Assembly (NCBI GenBank): GCA_051294375.1
Contig: CM119265.1
Coordinates: forward strand, 20,306,966 to 20,370,965
DNA: 64,000 nucleotides
Reading direction: 5' to 3'
Source of the DNA: Paraspadella gotoi
Lineage: Eukaryota > Chaetognatha
Shown here in pieces: positions 28,401 through 48,711 of the stretch; within the stretch, counting starts at the first letter, position 1; each line of letters starts with the position of its first letter. The notes under the pieces were generated by a model that was not told the origin of the DNA, searched no databases, and saw only the letters and a program-made list of their open reading frames with translations. A program made the position numbers and the translations under genes.

Positions 28401-31400
28401 CTTAGTTATTTGCTCATCAATGGGATGATTGAGTTTCAAAAAAGCAAATTTTTTGCATTTGAATAGGACCTTCATATTTATTATAAGATAAGGGAGTGGT
28501 CTTTTCATACAATTGAAACATTCTTTAAAATATTTTCCACTTCATTGATAGGGAAGCCAGGTACTCTGGGAGTGAATAAACGAGACTGTGAGAGAGTCTT
28601 GATTGAAAGCTTGCAGGGACCTGCTATGTCATTATCTTGTAAGAGTGGAGGCCTTAAACCACCAAAGCCTGTCCAAAGTCAGGGGCAAGATAGCTTATTT
28701 ATTAAATGAATGGATAATTTTTATATTGGTTGTACCAATTTCATATATTTTTATAAAAAAAAATATTTTAAAATTTTGGTTCATCTCATAGATATAGATA
28801 TTGCAGTATGTGTCAGAGCAATCTGAATGTTAAAAGCTTTTTCACAACCACAATAACAGCCTTTTCTATTTTAGAATTTTTTTAGTTAAAAAAATATATA
28901 TAATTAAAAGTCAATTTTCCTGTTTGGTTTTGGAACATTCAAGTTTAAAAAATATTATCTCCAAAACCACTTTACCGATTATAATAAAATTTAAACATTG
29001 ATTTTTTAAATTTATTTTTTATATAATTTTTAAAAATATCTTTATAGGGCGTCTGGAATTTAAAGTTATAAAGTGGCGCGTTTTTTTTGTTACAGGACTG
29101 TACACCCATTTGAAAAAATGAGCTTATTCTGATTCAAATGAACCTATTTCAAGCGTAATATGATTTTAAGTATAATTATATTTTATATCTAAAAACTATG
29201 AATAACTAAAACTGCGCATGAGATGACGAAAAAAAATTATCATAATATTATAAATGATTGTTTTTGGATAATTTTCATAGAAATTAAAAAACCCTGATTT
29301 TCTGTTATATCCTTCTTTTCATTAAAACCTCATACCTATGTTATTAATCGCATTTTACTAAAAATAGCTCATTCGAATCACAAAAAGCCAAATTTTTTAA
29401 ATATATAATTTTCCCCCAAGATTTTGATATTAAAGGGGTCAAAAGTTAGTCCAAAGTCTCGGCGACCTATTCATTATCCAAGATGGTAATTAAGGTATCA
29501 ATTTCCTATGGACATTTCTTTAACTATGAGGTTTGGAGTCTCAATGGTAAACCCTCACAATTCTTAAAAAAAGGCAAAAAGTTTACAAATGTGGATTCAT
29601 CAGAAGTTGGCAAAGTATCAATGACATTAATGAATGAGGGAATCATAAAACACACTGATAATACTTCGGTGAAAAAGAATAGCAGAGCAACAAAAATTTT
29701 GGAAGGCTATTCTACTGATCCTGCAAAGTATGATGTTGATAAAATTCTATTAAGAAAGAATGTATGCAAAAAAGGTCAATGTAAAAAAGAAATAAGTGGT
29801 GAAAGTGAAAAAGATAAGATACCATTGAAACTGAGAAGTGAATTACAATGTCCAACATCAAGTAAGGATGAGAGATATGTTATCAAACAATCTTCAAAAA
29901 TTATGATCACACAAGAAGAAGAAATCGATAGAACTATGGGAGCAAACATTGAAGAAGCAAAATGCTTTTGCATAAAACAAAGAAAAAAGAAAGCAAGTAA
30001 GAAGAATATTTTAATGAACTAGTTACTGATAAAGTGCTGTCAACTGTGTATTATGGCAACAGCCGGGTTGCCTGAGATGACCAGTCGGATGGGGCATCTC
30101 ACTGATGGCTTTAGGGGATACAGACCCTCAGTGACATCTCTTATCATTGGCACGAATACCCGAGGACAGTCTCGCTTTGCCAACGCAGAGAGAAGTCGTT
30201 AGGACTGTACTGTGTAGTGTGTATGGAGCGTAACATGTTTGGAGGAAATTTTAAGAATGTTTTAAACCAGTTTTAACTTATGTTTTGAACATTTCAAAAA
30301 AGTCAATGATTTCTATCAGATGGTTTAATAAAATTTTCTTAATGGTTGGTAGGTCACGTATCATTAATTTTATTTCGTGTCAGATGATTTGGCTCACGGG
30401 GTATAAGCGCAATAATCAGCAATTCAGTATACCCATTACCAAATTAATATGGATAATAAATGAAGTAATTTTTTTTGACTTAGGAAAAAATTCTGCAGAG
30501 AACGAATCTATATGCGTCGCCATTGAATCTAATACAGATCTGATTAGGAGAGATTCAAAATTGACTGATCATAAAATCAGTACTAAAGTAACTGATTCTA
30601 AGGTTTTTTATGATCAAACTTGTAAAATTTGTGAAAATAATAAGAAAAGAAGCAAAACTGTAAGTAATGTTCAAAGCCTCAAAATATGTGCTACAAGTTG
30701 TGCTAGGCAAAAACCTAAAAGCTCAAAGGAGGAATACTTGGAAAAAGAACAATCCATAAAATTAGAAATCGGTACAGCTGGAACAGCAGAGCAGATCCGC
30801 AACATAACACTTACAGAAAGCTGCCCTAAGGAAAAAAGTAAGACTAAATTTAATGGATTCAATGAAATATTTTTTCATGGCAAAGTTATTTTTTTGGTTA
30901 TTACTATAAGTACTTCTGTAAATATAATAATATAATAAAATAATAAATTAGTTGTGGCAACACATTCACTATAACCCACCACCTGATTCCATCAGCGCAA
31001 CCAGGTGGCGTAAGAGCGAGAATTCGCGCCCCATTGGTGTTAATGCTAGTAAGCGCCAGGGTGTAGTGGCAGACTTAAACTAGCAAATAACAGGCGGTAA
31101 TTTGTCCTGTCTGTGCTTGGGGTAGCCCAACTCTATGGGGTGAGTCAAAAATTTAGAGTGAGTACATGCTCAAACGAAAATTTATACATTTTTAAGAATA
31201 CTTTCAATGGACAAAAAAATTCTTATATGGCTCTATACCCTAGTAATTAATTTTTCAATATTTATTTATAGATAGGAAAGGCCAAAAATGTTTTTTAAAA
31301 TTTTTAAATTTAATAATTTGATAACTGAGTCAAAATTAAGAAATACTGTAAAAAATCATCATCATCTTTCAATGATTTTATCAATTTTTTTATATTTTCA

Positions 31401-34122
31401 CTTAGAAAACGTAAGATTTTTTAAAAAGTAATTATTTTTCTCGTTTAACTTTTTATGCTCTATCAGAATCCATAAAAATTTTTTTAAGATTTACAAAAAA
31501 ATTGTTTTCTTTATATACTAATCTAATATTTTTAATTAGGCTAGTACCCTCGGAAAGAAAGCATTTTAGACAAAAAATATTTTAATACCATAATCGATGA
31601 TCATGATAATTTTTTCAACGCTGTATACATTAGCATTTAAATTTCATCGGCTATCTGTGCGGCATTAAATGGTTACCTTTTGTTTAATCTTTTTTTTATT
31701 TTTTCTATTACTCAGACGACTATTTTGGAGAAATAGAAATTATGGATGTTGATTCAGAATTATTACTCGACGACGATTATGATATTTCTCCAAAGAAATC
31801 CTTTAAAGAAAAAGATTGTTCCCCATATAAAGTACCCGTCATTCAGGCTGCGGAGCAGAATAACCAAACAAAAGATACAATTATAAGAAAGTGTAATGGA
31901 ACCAAATACAGCCCTAAAAATACAGTCTGTGCAACATGCGGTTTGAAGGCGCAATGTATTGCACCTAATTTTGAGTTCTCAACTCGAAGCCATATGCAGG
32001 ATACTGAGTCTTTCAAGACAAACCTTGAAAAAAGCAAGTTTAAATATTTTTGTTTTAGTTTACGATAATACCTCGAATTAATTTATTTTTAGGTCAAAGC
32101 ATACAGCCAATGGAATTTGAAGGCGAGAAACCATTACAAACAATTGAAATAAAATGTCATCCTTGTTGTTTAAAACAACTTAACACAAAAGAGCAATCAC
32201 AAACCACAATTAGAGGACCACACAACAGTAATATTTTTTACGATACTAACAAGAGAGTAAAAGTGTTGCCACAAACCATCAATTTCTTTTTCCAAGATGG
32301 GAGCATTCCTGGCCAACAAACTAATTTGTCGAGGCCGGCCAGAAAATGCACGGCTGCGGTTCGAAAAAAAGCGGCGAGGGCGGAATGTCAAGCGGACAGT
32401 TTAACGTGTCAATTATCAGGAGAACCTGCCCAAGAAAAAAAATACCGGGTAAATGGGTTTACTCTCAAATTTAGCTTTAAATTTAACGCAGCTGAGGAAA
32501 TCAACGTAAGGTCCCCAATATAGCAAGCTGAAAATAATTCTGATTTTATTTANNNNNNNNNNTTTATTGTGTGTTTCACCATAAGTTTTAAATTTTTATG
32601 AAGTGCGGTGGTATATTCACACCGCTTTACATCCGCCATCGTTCAGCCAATCCCGTTGGCTCAGAGTGAGAACGCACCATCCCAGGCGTTGCGTTCCATC
32701 CAAAGTCTTATCGACTTCCCTCTGCATTGACAAAGCGAGACCTTCCAAGGGTAACCGCGCCAACAGTGAGATGCCCCAACCCAGTCGGAATAACAGAAAA
32801 CCGTGCTGTTGCCATAGAAGATTAGATAAGTATGGCAACAGCCGGGTTGCTTGTTATGCCCAATGGGATGGGGCATCTCACTGTTAACTATGGCTGCTTC
32901 CGACCCTAGGATGGTCTCGCTTTGCCAACGCAGAGGGAAGTCATTAGTGTTAGATCCAAAGACTCGCGAATCGTGCTATCTGAGTTCGAACTTTACTTCG
33001 TTACAAGGATTTATCGTTTGGATCATTTTGTCATTCGTGCTTTAGTTTATTCATTTATACTGATTTGGCTGAACGATGGTGGACGTGAGGCGGTGTGAAT
33101 ATATATATATAAGGCACTTTTCTAAATATTTATCTTGTCTGGCGATTGGCGTATTCGATAAAAATGATAATAATGATATTGAGGCGACTTACCACCGGTC
33201 TCTCTCTCTCTAAATATTGTAAGTGTGGGGGCTATCCACACTAATATAGCGGTATGGCGACCCTCTCGGTCACTTCAATATTGATATTTTAAGAAAAAGA
33301 CAAGTTGTATTACATATGATGGAAGCTTTAAACCACCAAAGCCTGTCCAAAGTCAGGGGCAAAGATAGCTTGTTTATTAAATGAATGGATTTTTAAATTG
33401 GTTGTACCAATTTCATAACCATAGGGACAGATGAAATGGACAAAACTTATTTAAATTTAATTTGAAATTTTTTTTCTTTTCCATCCAATAAATTGAAATT
33501 ATGGTTCAACAGATTGACAATTCAGAAGAATAATTTTAATTTTTTTAAGTCCTCGACGGAAATGCCGTTGGCGGACGGAAGTCCCAGTGAGCGAGCAATC
33601 CAAATCGGGCCAAATCGCTGTGTTCCGACCTACAAATGGTGCACGGTGTACAATTGCGTGAATTTAGAGCCTGTCGCCGACGATTTCATACGCAGAGCGG
33701 GTGGAAACGAGAATTTCGCCTCAAACTCCCGACGAACACGCGCCGTGCAAATCGTGGAACCTCTTGAGAGACGCTTCGATCAAAAAACGCTGTTTCCGCA
33801 GGATCTCGAACGTAGAGGAAAGAAACGTTTACGGTTCCCCGTCAATGATGGGCGAACTCGCCCATCGGCCAAAAGGCAGCGGACGACGGAAGCAGGATTC
33901 GGAAACGCGTTGATTATTTGGAGTCGAAAAGCCGAGGAAGCCAAAAGAACGCTAGTGGGAAAGCGAGCATCGAAGGGAGGAACGAGCGACACGGAAATGG
34001 AACTCGGGAAACAGGGACGAGGACCGAAACGAAAGAGAAGCGAGGCGAATAACGAAGAACGTGACCGAGCAAAGGTTATAGAAATCGCCAAAGGGAATAT
34101 AAGATACAAGCTCGTCAATTGA
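1360..34122 (+). CDS. long multi-exon repeat-module gene, 26 exons assembled, 5' end outside the window
   Basis: Gene-level entry. Exons: 1360-1461, 2517-2648, 4413-4547, 4605-4742, 4844-4921, 6260-6373, 6473-6580, 7558-7674, 9548-9652, 9794-9898, 10040-10144, 12750-12866, 13902-14018, 14122-14229, 15152-15700, 15849-16196, 16896-17330, 22745-23179, 25021-25344, 25405-25617, 25776-26150, 29457-29996, 30484-30837, 31716-32033, 32093-32448, 33550-34122. All introns are phase 1 except the last (phase 0). About 2,130 codons join without a stop. The product is Lys/Glu/Ser/Thr-rich, without signal peptide or membrane segments in the visible part, and looks largely disordered. Several modules carry an acidic ME/MDVD-like motif and Cys pairs, and the C-terminus is highly basic. 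I do not recognise the family. Function unknown; a nuclear or chromatin-associated role is a guess from composition only. Expression evidence is needed to confirm that all exons belong to one transcript. Confidence 0.65.
1590..1850 (-). repeat. tRNA-derived SINE-like sequence
   Basis: A GC-richer 260-base island in AT-rich DNA. GGGCTAGAACCAGTGACC reads on the minus strand as a B-box-like GGTTCTAGCCC. The layout resembles the SINE family at 4062, 20128 and 20547. Confidence 0.45.
2517..2648 (+). CDS. repeat-module gene, class P exon
   Basis: 44 codons, phase 1-1, acceptor AAAG, donor AAAAG|GTAATA. Contains GIIDESMKIDKPD, related to the LPLHESMDVADG core of the exon at 4413. Confidence 0.5.
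2925..3095. repeat. AGCTCC-repeat transposon end (hAT-like)
   Basis: CAGGGTTGTGGAGCTGG followed by repeated AGCTCCAACTCC-like units. Similar CAGGG-TGTGGAG starts occur in hAT-type elements of animals; this assignment is from memory and no transposase is visible. Confidence 0.35.
3316..4058 (+). repeat. dispersed TGTCGGATCTGC terminal element, copy 1
   Basis: Starts AACAAGTTTGAGCAAACAAT, then TGTCGGATCTGCC. The interior has a CCATTTAAACTCATTTCCACT block, CATCCATCCAATCACGAG and GGACGGACGGACAGACGG. The 3' end is replaced by a SINE at 4062. Other copies: 14296-14992 (minus), 21872-22570, 27443-27722, 37518-37590 (fragment), 38802-40186. Confidence 0.6.
4062..4293 (-). repeat. tRNA-derived SINE, family 1 copy 1
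   Basis: Runs from TGAAGAGACAGTAATTATTG to TTTTAGTCCACCATAC. GGGCTAGAACCCCGGAC gives a B-box-like GGTTCTAGCC on the minus strand. Same boundaries in copies at 20128 and 20547. Confidence 0.65.
4413..4547 (+). CDS. repeat-module gene, class P exon
   Basis: 45 codons, phase 1-1, acceptor TTCAAAG, donor ACTG|GTAAAG. Contains TLPLHESMDVADGKKQD and a Lys/Thr-rich tail. Confidence 0.6.
4605..4742 (+). CDS. repeat-module gene, class Q exon
   Basis: 46 codons, phase 1-1, acceptor TTGTTAG with a T-rich tract, donor GAAG|GTAAAA, only 57 bases after the previous exon. Charged sequence (LEAPKMLTEVDIKKQENSG); single copy in the window. Confidence 0.6.
4844..4921 (+). CDS. repeat-module gene, short class R/B-like exon
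   Basis: 26 codons, phase 1-1, donor TCAA|GTAAAA. The acceptor (ACAAAG) is weak and matches the acceptor of the broken class B copy at 6790. Translation begins DYQSSTAKKIEDTDRPGKP. Confidence 0.45.
5890..6098 (+). repeat. tRNA-derived SINE, second family
   Basis: TTGGCTTGGACAGCTAAGTAC... with GGGTTCAATCCCCTCACGG as an excellent B box, GC-rich against its surroundings. No intact cloverleaf found. Confidence 0.55.
6260..6373 (+). CDS. repeat-module gene, class B exon
   Basis: 38 codons, phase 1-1, acceptor TTTAAG, donor CCAAG|GTAAGC. Core GKLQHKDNETANTK then GSEIPSTSQGV. A close copy is at 13902 and a broken one at 6790. Confidence 0.6.
6473..6580 (+). CDS. repeat-module gene, class A exon (copy 1)
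   Basis: 36 codons, phase 1-1, acceptor ATTAG, donor CAAG|GTAAAT. Carries FQKETAQTVQASNIDH, the most divergent member of the class A series, and ends in the class-typical F/L-x-Q. Confidence 0.6.
6790..6877 (+). pseudogene. broken class B exon copy
   Basis: Reads DYEKANTKEINFDGLENPSS, then a run of eight A shifts the frame by one base relative to the intact copies and produces TAG. The donor reads CAAA|GTAAGC. Probably not in the mature message, or a site of nonsense decay if used. Confidence 0.5.
7558..7674 (+). CDS. repeat-module gene, class A exon (copy 2)
   Basis: 39 codons, phase 1-1. Translation GGTKDGGSQKETTQKIEAS then VDN, ILGSQEV and PLSQ. The acceptor follows ATTATAG; the donor is CAAG|GTTAAA, weaker than in the sister copies. 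Confidence 0.65.
7675..9547 (+). other. intron with CT-rich low complexity
   Basis: Intron between class A copies 2 and 3. Contains a GTCGTCGGCGTTGTC-type block (about 7900-7980) and a 350-base CT-rich stretch (8140-8490). The last 80 bases resemble the 3' part of the short class A introns. No supported gene; the minus-strand frame at 8251-8499 is a translation of the CT tract. Confidence 0.5.
9548..9652 (+). CDS. repeat-module gene, class A exon (copy 3)
   Basis: 35 codons, phase 1-1, acceptor ATTTTAG, donor CAAG|GTAAGA. First of three exons repeated with an exact 246-base spacing, lacking the NIL insert of copies 2 and 6. Confidence 0.7.
9794..9898 (+). CDS. repeat-module gene, class A exon (copy 4)
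   Basis: 35 codons, phase 1-1. Exon and following 141-base intron are nearly identical to the next unit, so the duplication is recent. Core GSKKETTKKIEALNVDDMG. Confidence 0.7.
10040..10144 (+). CDS. repeat-module gene, class A exon (copy 5)
   Basis: 35 codons, phase 1-1. Differs from copy 4 by only a few bases (DDIGSQ versus DDMGSQ). The following intron was later interrupted by a 2.1 kb foldback element and a SINE. Confidence 0.7.
10180..12302. mobile_element. 2.1 kb foldback transposon with long inverted termini
   Basis: The left end TAGACACATTTGAATCCGAC is inverted at the right end (GTCGGATTCAAATGTGTCTA). Arms match imperfectly for roughly 400-500 bases (both include the Ser/Asp-free block GGGTGTTGAAGAGTC / its complement). 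The AT-rich centre has no transposase. It interrupts the intron after class A copy 5; ATATAT flanks both ends. Confidence 0.75.
12453..12703 (+). repeat. SINE-like insertion in a class A intron
   Basis: A GC-rich 250-base island that interrupts the intron sequence TTTTGAAG/TAAA known from the uninterrupted sister introns. GGGATTGAACCCAGTACC resembles a B box. Confidence 0.55.
12750..12866 (+). CDS. repeat-module gene, class A exon (copy 6)
   Basis: 39 codons, phase 1-1, acceptor ATTTTAG, donor CAAG|GTAAGA. Core VAKDEGSKKETTKKIEA with the NILGSQEVL segment, as in copy 2. Confidence 0.7.
13080..13200 (+). repeat. degenerate CCTAA-rich tract
   Basis: Many CCTAA/CCCTAA-like units in irregular spacing (CTAACCCTAATTCC, CCCTAAACCTAATTC, CCCTCTAACCTAAAC). 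It resembles eroded telomere-like DNA or simply a biased tract. Confidence 0.35.
13902..14018 (+). CDS. repeat-module gene, class B exon (second copy)
   Basis: 39 codons, phase 1-1, acceptor TTTAAG, donor CCAAA|GTAAGC. Core GKLQQKDVETANTKQIKG, then FDGSETPLTSQEV. The junction codon becomes Ser instead of Gly because the last base is A. Confidence 0.6.
14122..14229 (+). CDS. repeat-module gene, class A exon (copy 7)
   Basis: 36 codons, phase 1-1, acceptor TTATTAG, donor CAAG|GTAAAA. Core GGTRSQKETTKNIEALKAD. It repeats the B-then-A order of 6260/6473, so a B+A pair may have been the duplicated unit. Confidence 0.65.
14296..14992 (-). repeat. dispersed TGTCGGATCTGC element, copy 2
   Basis: Inverted copy ending CATTGTTTGCTCAAACTTG, with AGCAGATTCCG at its other end. 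Contains the short ...GTTGCTCCGCGAGTACTCGC palindrome (14899-14930) also present at 7170-7206. Confidence 0.55.
15152..15700 (+). CDS. repeat-module gene, long class C exon
   Basis: 183 codons, phase 1-1, acceptor TTTAATTTAG, donor AAAG|GTAGAC. Lys/Glu/Ser-rich, hydrophilic (MEETISKTVIQDEQRMDKV near the start), ends ICPKRKKG. No Cys cluster except the single C near the end. It looks disordered. Confidence 0.7.
15849..16196 (+). CDS. repeat-module gene, class D exon (copy 1, shortened)
   Basis: 116 codons, phase 1-1, acceptor TTTTAG, donor ATAG|GTAATT. Carries EDSTILTSNVLVPENQE, the Cys cluster CSKFCKKKC, the acidic EMEINFIQFDSG and a terminal CGKCPKKK. Compared with the other two D exons it lacks 29 codons in frame after PENQE. 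Confidence 0.75.
16896..17330 (+). CDS. repeat-module gene, class D exon (copy 2)
   Basis: 145 codons, phase 1-1, acceptor GTTTTAG, donor AAAG|GTAATT. Contains IDIPTGKT, FQNFCETIH, CSEFCKKKC, EMEIDFIEFDSGQPNISKE and CGKCSKK. Confidence 0.75.
20128..20363 (-). repeat. tRNA-derived SINE, family 1 copy 2
   Basis: Same ends as copy 1 (TGAAGAGACAG ... TCCACCATAC), 184 bases before copy 3. Confidence 0.65.
20547..20780 (-). repeat. tRNA-derived SINE, family 1 copy 3
   Basis: Same ends as copies 1 and 2. The spacer between copies 2 and 3 contains a duplicated GCATGTCGCCTGA block. Confidence 0.65.
20865..21110 (-). repeat. retroposon with shared 3' end, copy 1
   Basis: On the minus strand it ends GGTTGTACCAATTTCAT, as do copies at 28500-28750, 33318-33412, 45348-45425 and 49282-49365, which differ in where they begin. 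This 5' truncation pattern is typical of LINE-mobilised elements. Confidence 0.55.
21378..21411 (+). ncRNA. hammerhead-ribozyme-like core
   Basis: CTGATGA (21380-21386), a 5-bp stem GACTC/GAGTC with an A-rich loop, then GAAAC (21406-21410): the conserved core order of a hammerhead ribozyme. In the left arm (about 17890-17925, minus strand) the same site reads CTGATGAAGACTCGATACATG and has lost the loop and one stem strand. I did not find convincing stems I and III, so activity is doubtful. Confidence 0.35.
21758..21767. other. assembly gap (10 N)
   Basis: Ten N of probably arbitrary length in the intron before class D copy 3. Similar gaps at 32553-32562, 35703-35712, 54386-54395 and 54825-54834. 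Confidence 0.95.
21872..22570 (+). repeat. dispersed TGTCGGATCTGC element, copy 3
   Basis: Near-complete copy: starts AACAAGTTTGAACAAACAATG, ends GGAATCTGCTGATAATCAGATCCGAC. Confidence 0.6.
22745..23179 (+). CDS. repeat-module gene, class D exon (copy 3)
   Basis: 145 codons, phase 1-1, acceptor GTTTTAG, donor AAAG|GTAATT. Same length and about 90 percent identical by eye to copy 2 (CSKICKKKC, EMEIDFIKFDSG, CRKCSKKKKG). It is separated from copy 2 by 5.4 kb of transposon debris. Confidence 0.75.
23355..23985. mobile_element. foldback element, arms about 250 bases
   Basis: Left arm with CTCACCCCATTGAGTGGGG (about 23577) and right arm with CACTCAATGGGGTGAG (about 23732) are inverted copies that extend outward through GATAGGAAAGGCC-like and GAGCTTTCTGAATC-like blocks. 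The right arm plus following 350 bases recur at 31125-31660, and a piece at 43932-44130. Confidence 0.65.
25021..25344 (+). CDS. repeat-module gene exon with CPDSC cluster
   Basis: 108 codons, phase 1-1, acceptor CTTGCAG, donor AAAT|GTAAGA. Starts AKKSPEEDFVTMDFLTEDED, continues MKCPDSCEKK, ends ICNKQKC. Same layout as class D: acidic MDF motif plus Cys pairs. Confidence 0.7.
25405..25617 (+). CDS. repeat-module gene exon with CLKTCSRMC cluster
   Basis: 71 codons, phase 1-1, acceptor TTTTTTTTCAG, donor AAAGA|GTAAGT, both strong. Contains NTIEIEPEI and CLKTCSRMCALQ. The intron before it is only 60 bases. Confidence 0.75.
25776..26150 (+). CDS. repeat-module gene exon with EPMEIEY motif
   Basis: 125 codons, phase 1-1, acceptor TTTTTAG, donor ACAA|GTATTA (moderate; chosen because it alone keeps phase 1). 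Contains SEDIEPMEIEYQSG, KCACKTETK, KFVCKKP and CYC near the end. Confidence 0.65.
26455..26685. repeat. AT-rich inverted-repeat (MITE-like) element
   Basis: GATTCCTTGTAAAAAGTT on the left, AACTTTTTGCAAGGAATC on the right; same family as 116-325. Confidence 0.6.
27443..27722 (+). repeat. dispersed TGTCGGATCTGC element, internally deleted copy
   Basis: Both conserved ends within 280 bases (AACAAGTTTGAGCAAACAAT ... GGAATCTGCAGTAAGCAG), so most of the interior is missing. Confidence 0.55.
27843..29100. mobile_element. Tc1/mariner-type element, non-autonomous, with nested retroposon
   Basis: Ends CAGTCCTGTGCAAAAAA... and ...TTTTGTTACAGGACTG are inverted copies (about 36 bases, sharing CGCCACTTTAT), flanked by TA on both sides, the target site of Tc1/mariner transposons. 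The interior has no recognisable transposase and is interrupted by the retroposon at 28500-28750. Confidence 0.75.
28500..28750 (+). repeat. retroposon with shared 3' end, copy 2
   Basis: Sense copy of the 20865-21110 element, including GAAGCCAGGTACTCTGG and GCCTGTCCAAAGTCAGGGG, ending GTTGTACCAATTTCATATA. Confidence 0.55.
29457..29996 (+). CDS. repeat-module gene exon with CKKGQCKKE cluster
   Basis: 540 bases in phase 1-1 as drawn. The donor GCAA|GTAAGA is strong. The acceptor (CCAAAG, 29456) is weak, and alternative starts at 29483, 29495 or 29531 would be phase 0 and break the frame. Contains KNVCKKGQCKKE, LQCPTSSK and AKCFCIKQRKKK. One or more small exons might be missed in the 3.3 kb before it. 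Confidence 0.55.
30045..30215. repeat. truncated copy of the 32613 palindromic element
   Basis: Shares GGCAACAGCCGGGTTGC, GGGGCATCTCACTG and GTCTCGCTTTGCCAACGCAG with the right half of 32613-33102. Confidence 0.55.
30484..30837 (+). CDS. repeat-module gene exon with paired Cys clusters
   Basis: 118 codons, phase 1-1, acceptor TTTTTGACTTAG, donor AAAA|GTAAGA. Contains ESICVAIESNTD, TCKICENNKKR and LKICATSCARQK. Confidence 0.7.
31125..31660 (+). repeat. copy of the 23725-24330 repeat
   Basis: Shares ATGGGGTGAGTCAAAAATTTAG, CTTTCAATGGACAAAAAA, AGGCTAGTACCCTC and CGCTGTATACATTAGC in the same order. Confidence 0.65.
31716..32033 (+). CDS. repeat-module gene exon with EIEIMDVDSE motif, GC donor
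   Basis: 106 codons, phase 1-1, acceptor TATTACTCAG with a long T/C tract. Contains EIEIMDVDSELLLDDD and CATCGLKAQC. The in-phase donor is GCAAGT (32034); the nearby GT at 32039 would shift the frame against the next exon. Confidence 0.65.
32093..32448 (+). CDS. repeat-module gene penultimate exon
   Basis: Starts phase 1 after ATTTTTAG and ends phase 0 at TACCGG|GTAAAT. Contains IQPMEFEGEKP, IKCHPCCLKQ and then an abruptly GC-rich, Arg/Ala/Cys-rich part (CTAAVRKKAARAEC). If the donor is ignored, the frame ends at a TAG at 32521-32523, so this could also be a terminal exon. A 10-N gap follows at 32553. Confidence 0.6.
32613..33102. mobile_element. palindromic MITE, about 490 bases
   Basis: ATATTCACACCGCTTTACATCC at the left matches, inverted, GGACGTGAGGCGGTGTGAATAT at the right; arms meet near 32822. 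Apparent frames at 32603-33045 on both strands are explained by this element. It lies in the last intron of the repeat-module gene. Confidence 0.7.
33318..33412 (+). repeat. retroposon with shared 3' end, copy 3 (fragment)
   Basis: GGAAGCTTTAAACCACCAAAGCC... to GTTGTACCAATTTCAT. Confidence 0.5.
33550..34122 (+). CDS. repeat-module gene last exon, basic C-terminus
   Basis: 190 codons plus TGA. The acceptor TTTAATTTTTTTAAG is in phase 0, matching the phase 0 donor at 32448. Arg/Lys-rich with several nuclear-localisation-like clusters (RRGKKRLRF, AKRQRTTE, GPKRKRSE). ATTAAA at about 34183 is a possible polyadenylation signal. GC content is clearly higher than upstream exons. It could instead be a separate gene; an ATG at 33493 opens the same frame. 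Confidence 0.6.
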   Translation, partial: SSTEMPLADGSPSERAIQIGPNRCVPTYKWCTVYNCVNLEPVADDFIRRAGGNENFASNSRRTRAVQIVEPLERRFDQKTLFPQDLERRGKKRLRFPVNDGRTRPSAKRQRTTEAGFGNALIIWSRKAEEAKRTLVGKRASKGGTSDTEMELGKQGRGPKRKRSEANNEERDRAKVIEIAKGNIRYKLVN

Positions 34123-34182
34123 AGACGAAGAAATTCAGCATACAGATAGGATATCCAATTTTCATAAATACCTTTTTTGATT

Positions 34183-34188
34183 ATTAAA
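34183..34188 (+). terminator. possible polyadenylation signal of the repeat-module gene
   Basis: ATTAAA 61 bases after the stop codon at 34120-34122, only 55 bases from the last dynein exon on the other strand. Confidence 0.4.
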
Positions 34189-34242
34189 CGATATTGAACC
34201 CATTTTTGTTTAAAACATGTTTAATTTACGCTAATCGTTGAC

Positions 34243-48711
<14,469 letters not shown>

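Noticed and set aside
32603-33045. several ORFs on both strands
   Set aside because: All lie within the palindromic element 32613-33102, which automatically creates mirror frames.
33780-34118. 112-residue minus-strand ORF
   Set aside because: Shadow of the basic plus-strand exon 33550-34122, which has an in-phase acceptor.
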